Below, piece after piece: positions 26,217 to 26,978 of a DNA stretch of 26,978 nucleotides. Source of the stretch: a virus; the IMG/VR virus record IMGVR_UViG_3300030202_001659, positions 1 to 26,978 of that record, one strand, 5' to 3'. The notes under the pieces were generated by a model. The model made no database searches, was not told where the DNA came from, and worked only from the letters and a program-made list of their open reading frames with translations. A program made the translations under genes and the position numbers. Within the stretch, counting starts at the first letter, position 1; every line of letters starts with the position of its first letter.

Positions 26217-26372
26217 ATGGAAGATAAATTTGTAAATATAAAAATCAGAGAAGAGTATCGTGATATGTTAAAAGATTATTCTAAACATCATGGATACAAG
26301 ATGTATGCTCTATTAGAAGAACTAATAAAACAAAAATGTACAAAAAGGATATTATACTCTAATCAAAAATAA
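26217..26372 (+). CDS. Small ribbon-helix-helix-like protein
   Basis: 51 residues on the plus strand, the only convincing gene on this strand: MEDKFVNIKIREEYRDMLKD, a HHGYKMYALLEELIKQ helix, then a short basic tail. The pattern of one beta strand (FVNIKI) and two helices with a Gly turn is that of Arc/MetJ/CopG-type DNA-binding proteins, which act as dimeric repressors. An in-frame GTG at 26202 has an AAAGG site 5 nt upstream, and may be the true start (adding five residues), because the ATG lacks a clear site. The end overlaps the convergent gp46-like gene by 14 bp. A repressor or transcription-switch role is inferred from fold only. Confidence 0.7.
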   Translation: MEDKFVNIKIREEYRDMLKDYSKHHGYKMYALLEELIKQKCTKRILYSNQK

Positions 26373-26978
26373 TATTACTATGTGAACTTGTTTTCTTTAC
26401 TTCTAACAAGGTGTCAACTGCATCTCTCATTGAATCTATATGTGATACAATCATAGTGAATTGAAATTGTGTTTTTAGGTATTGAAATAAACTATAAACA
26501 GAATTAATATTTTCACTATCCATCGTACCCCAACCCTCATCAATTGCCAAGAAATTAGAACGTGGTAAATTAGAAACATTTATCAAACCAACTCTTATTG
26601 CAAGAGAACTAATAAATCGTTCCATACCACTACTCAACTCAAGAGGCCATACTCTGTCATCATCATATACAATATGAGTATCAATAACTTTTCCATCCAT
26701 ATTAAATATGATACTAAAGTCAACAATCTGTGAAAGGATATCGTTTACAGCACCTTCAACAGTTGGAAGTGATTTACTAATTAAGTCATAAGGAACACCA
26801 TCACGTTTAATTGCTTCTAATAAATATTGATAAGCTTGATGGTCACCCTCAAGTTGTTCTACCTTAGTAATATTATCAGTAATCTGTTTTTCATTTGTTT
26901 TTAGAACTTGTATATCACCGTATAATGTAGTAAGTTTTTTAGTTAACATATCTAACTGATAATCTAAATCATCATTTT
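26359..26978 (-). CDS. gp46: Recombination endonuclease ATPase subunit, C-terminal part (T4 gp46 / SbcC / Rad50-like)
   Basis: The frame is open from the right window edge (206 codons visible), so the N-terminus with Walker A is outside. Visible motifs: ELSSGMERFISSLAIRVGL, the ABC signature region; FLAIDEGWGTMD, Walker B and D-loop; and IVSHID, the switch His. The preceding sequence is helical, the end of the long coiled coil. With gp47 this enzyme resects DNA ends for recombination-dependent replication in T4. A Met at 26947-26949 is internal, not the start. It is convergent with the small plus-strand gene. Confidence 0.92.
   Translation of the reverse strand, partial: NDDLDYQLDMLTKKLTTLYGDIQVLKTNEKQITDNITKVEQLEGDHQAYQYLLEAIKRDGVPYDLISKSLPTVEGAVNDILSQIVDFSIIFNMDGKVIDTHIVYDDDRVWPLELSSGMERFISSLAIRVGLINVSNLPRSNFLAIDEGWGTMDSENINSVYSLFQYLKTQFQFTMIVSHIDSMRDAVDTLLEVKKTSSHSNIIFD

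Overview
The window is part of the genome of a tailed, contractile-type (T4-like) bacteriophage. The evidence is a T4 gp17-type terminase, a gp20-type portal, a gp21-type prohead protease, a gp46/SbcC-type recombination ATPase, a phage endolysin and very long fibre proteins, all packed with almost no spacer. The DNA is AT-rich. The fibre repeat style, the DUF3008 protein and the short helical leader peptides are what I associate with marine T4-like phages of the pelagiphage/cyanophage type. The host cannot be read from the sequence. Nothing here is bacterial chromosome, and I see no tRNA, CRISPR array or insertion sequence.

Almost everything is on the minus strand, so transcription order runs from high to low coordinates. 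At the right edge is the C-terminal part of the gp46-like ATPase (26359-26978, cut by the window). A tiny ribbon-helix-helix-like gene on the plus strand (about 26217-26372) converges on it, with a T4-late-type TATAAATA box upstream at 26137. Next comes a 3,940-residue fibre protein (14288-26110). It is built of about twenty short IGGF-type modules and three large internal repeats with alanine-rich 22-residue arrays, and it carries two embedded cupredoxin-like domains. A 691-residue fibre protein (12187-14262) and a GH108-type endolysin (11683-12165) follow.

The head module comes next: a 1,378-residue multi-enzyme protein (7546-11682), a zinc-ribbon protein in the small-terminase position, terminase large subunit, portal, three proteins in the slot where T4 has gp67/gp68, the prohead protease, a 94-residue Cys-cluster protein, a 267-residue DUF3008 protein, and a partial gene with a GTG start (1-338). 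Tail sheath and tube genes, which sit between terminase and portal in T4, are absent from that place. There is no stretch of 300 bases without a gene; the longest spacer is about 90-105 bp (from 26111 to the start of the plus-strand gene).

The most interesting signal is a possible injected-protein system. Several proteins around the protease begin with short helical peptides ending in Leu/Ile-x-Glu, which is how T4 capsid-targeting sequences look, and contain further (I/L/V)NE-type sites resembling gp21 cleavage sites. The 1,378-residue protein starts this way and joins a P-loop kinase, a cytidylyltransferase/NMNAT-like domain, an unknown domain and a nucleic-acid-ligase-like domain, with candidate cleavage sites in several linkers. 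I infer, without proof, that it is packaged in the head, cut by the prohead protease into separate enzymes, and delivered with the DNA as a nucleic-acid/NAD repair or anti-defence kit.
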